A stretch of 64,000 nucleotides of DNA from contig MU001686.1 of the NCBI GenBank assembly GCA_010093515.1, positions 744,115 through 808,114 on the forward strand. Direction: 5' to 3'. A model generated the notes under the pieces. It made no database searches and was not told the origin of the DNA. It saw only the letters and a program-made list of their open reading frames with translations. Position 1 is the stretch's first letter. Every line of letters begins with the position of its first letter. Source of the DNA: Lineolata rhizophorae (taxonomy: Eukaryota > Ascomycota > Dothideomycetes > Lineolatales > Lineolataceae). A program made the translations under genes and the position numbers. Below are positions 63,401 through 64,000 of this stretch, one piece after another.

Positions 63401-64000
63401 CAAAGATAGGGCTTTTCCGGCTAATATCGGCATCGACCTCGCAATATCGAAGCTTATGGAAGTACCCAAGCAGCCAGCCGCGAAGAAGTCTGATCGATTT
63501 CACAAAGAGCAAGCCTTCAAACTGATTACCTCCCATCTGAAGCTTTTGATGGGCCAGGACGACCGATTCCAGCTGGATGAATTCATGCAGTTGCTTCGTC
63601 TGCAAGCCGCCGATCTCGCCAATGGCAGGGCTGATTCCGGAGAGGATCTGATGGCGGTCCAGGACCGAGACAAATCGCTCGTTAAGCGTGACGTTCAACA
63701 AGAGACGATGAAGAAGCTATTGAAAACGTGCATCTTCGCTTGTTCGATACCCGAGCTCAGAGCCGACGCGTCGCGACTCCTCCAGAATGTGAGTCGGCAC
63801 TTTACGATGCTAGAGATCGGGCGGACTCTGGTGTCCATTCGGCACACGCGGAAGCCTTTCGACGTGCATTCAGGCGAGGGCCCAAATGTCATCGATAGCA
63901 GGGTCATTGCGGACGCAGTCGGCGATTCCTTCTCCTCAGATAACATCGAAGTCCGCGAAGCTGCCGAGCAAGTATTAGTGCACATGCACGAGACCGCCTC
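60416..64000 (+). CDS. TRA1: TRA1 / TRRAP, SAGA and NuA4 activator-binding subunit (5' part, cut by window end)
   Basis: Tra1 is the giant PIKK-family pseudokinase that recruits the SAGA and NuA4 histone acetyltransferase complexes to activators. Exons 60416-60476 (61 nt), 60539-60696 and 60801 to beyond 64000 give about 1,139 residues, the N-terminal HEAT-repeat third of a protein usually near 3,800 residues. The start [39 protein letters not shown] and the join [20 protein letters not shown] match fungal Tra1. Further typical segments are [40 protein letters not shown] and [21 protein letters not shown] Pro/Ser/Gln-rich insert lies at about 215-260. The frame is open to the last base, so the FAT and kinase-like regions must lie downstream. 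Confidence 0.96.

Noticed and set aside
1-64000. Transposons, LTR or virus-like elements, CRISPR arrays, tRNA and rRNA genes
   Set aside because: Looked for terminal repeats, transposase/reverse-transcriptase motifs, B-box-like GTTCGA sequences and regular spaced repeats by eye; found none convincing. Short or decayed copies could escape manual reading.

Overview
The window is nuclear DNA of a filamentous ascomycete (Pezizomycotina, probably Sordariomycetes). Evidence for this is the short 46-162 nt introns with GTRNGY-type donors, very GC-rich third codon positions, CT-rich leaders, and fungus-specific genes (beta-propeller carboxymuconate cyclase, BIM1-like copper protein, short-form COG2, Cps1-like polysaccharide synthase). 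I recognise no transposon, retroelement, tRNA, rRNA or CRISPR array. Exon borders were worked out by hand: each spliced model gives a total length divisible by three and restores family-conserved residues across the joins.

Layout. 0-14 kb: COG2 (-), a secreted GH16-like protein (+), UDP-glucose 4-epimerase (-), a GT2 polysaccharide synthase (+) and the Nudix NADH pyrophosphatase NPY1 (-). 15-28 kb: a BIM1/X325-type copper protein (-), the divergent RNA-processing pair SF3a60 (-) / eIF4A3-FAL1 (+), an F-box-like protein (+), a large secreted protein (-) and a PLAC8 protein (-). 29-37 kb: a steroid-reductase-like membrane protein (+), the divergent pair farnesyl-diphosphate synthase (-) / Tlg1-like t-SNARE (+), and a 903-residue four-TM protein with a long disordered tail (+). 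38-45 kb: a compact cluster for aromatic-ring catabolism. 46-52 kb: one 1,901-residue RasGAP-like protein (-). 52-57.6 kb: a gene-poor, repeat-dotted block. 57.6-64 kb: an alpha/beta-hydrolase homologue lacking its nucleophile (-) and the 5' third of TRA1 (+), cut by the window end.

The functional highlight is 38.1-45.0 kb. Four neighbouring genes encode an intradiol ring-cleaving dioxygenase, 3-carboxy-cis,cis-muconate cyclase, a carboxymuconolactone-decarboxylase-family protein, and an alpha/beta-hydrolase (enol-lactonase type) fused behind two EthD-like alpha/beta-barrel repeats. Together they can plausibly take protocatechuate (or a related diphenol) to 3-oxoadipate. The cyclase and dioxygenase diverge from a 754-bp shared promoter region. 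No transporter, regulator or CoA-transferase lies in the cluster.

Other points for follow-up are the apparent pseudo-hydrolase next to TRA1, two short bidirectional promoters driving functionally related genes, several very short first coding exons, and the 5.8-kb gene-poor block with recurring GTAC/ATGT motifs.
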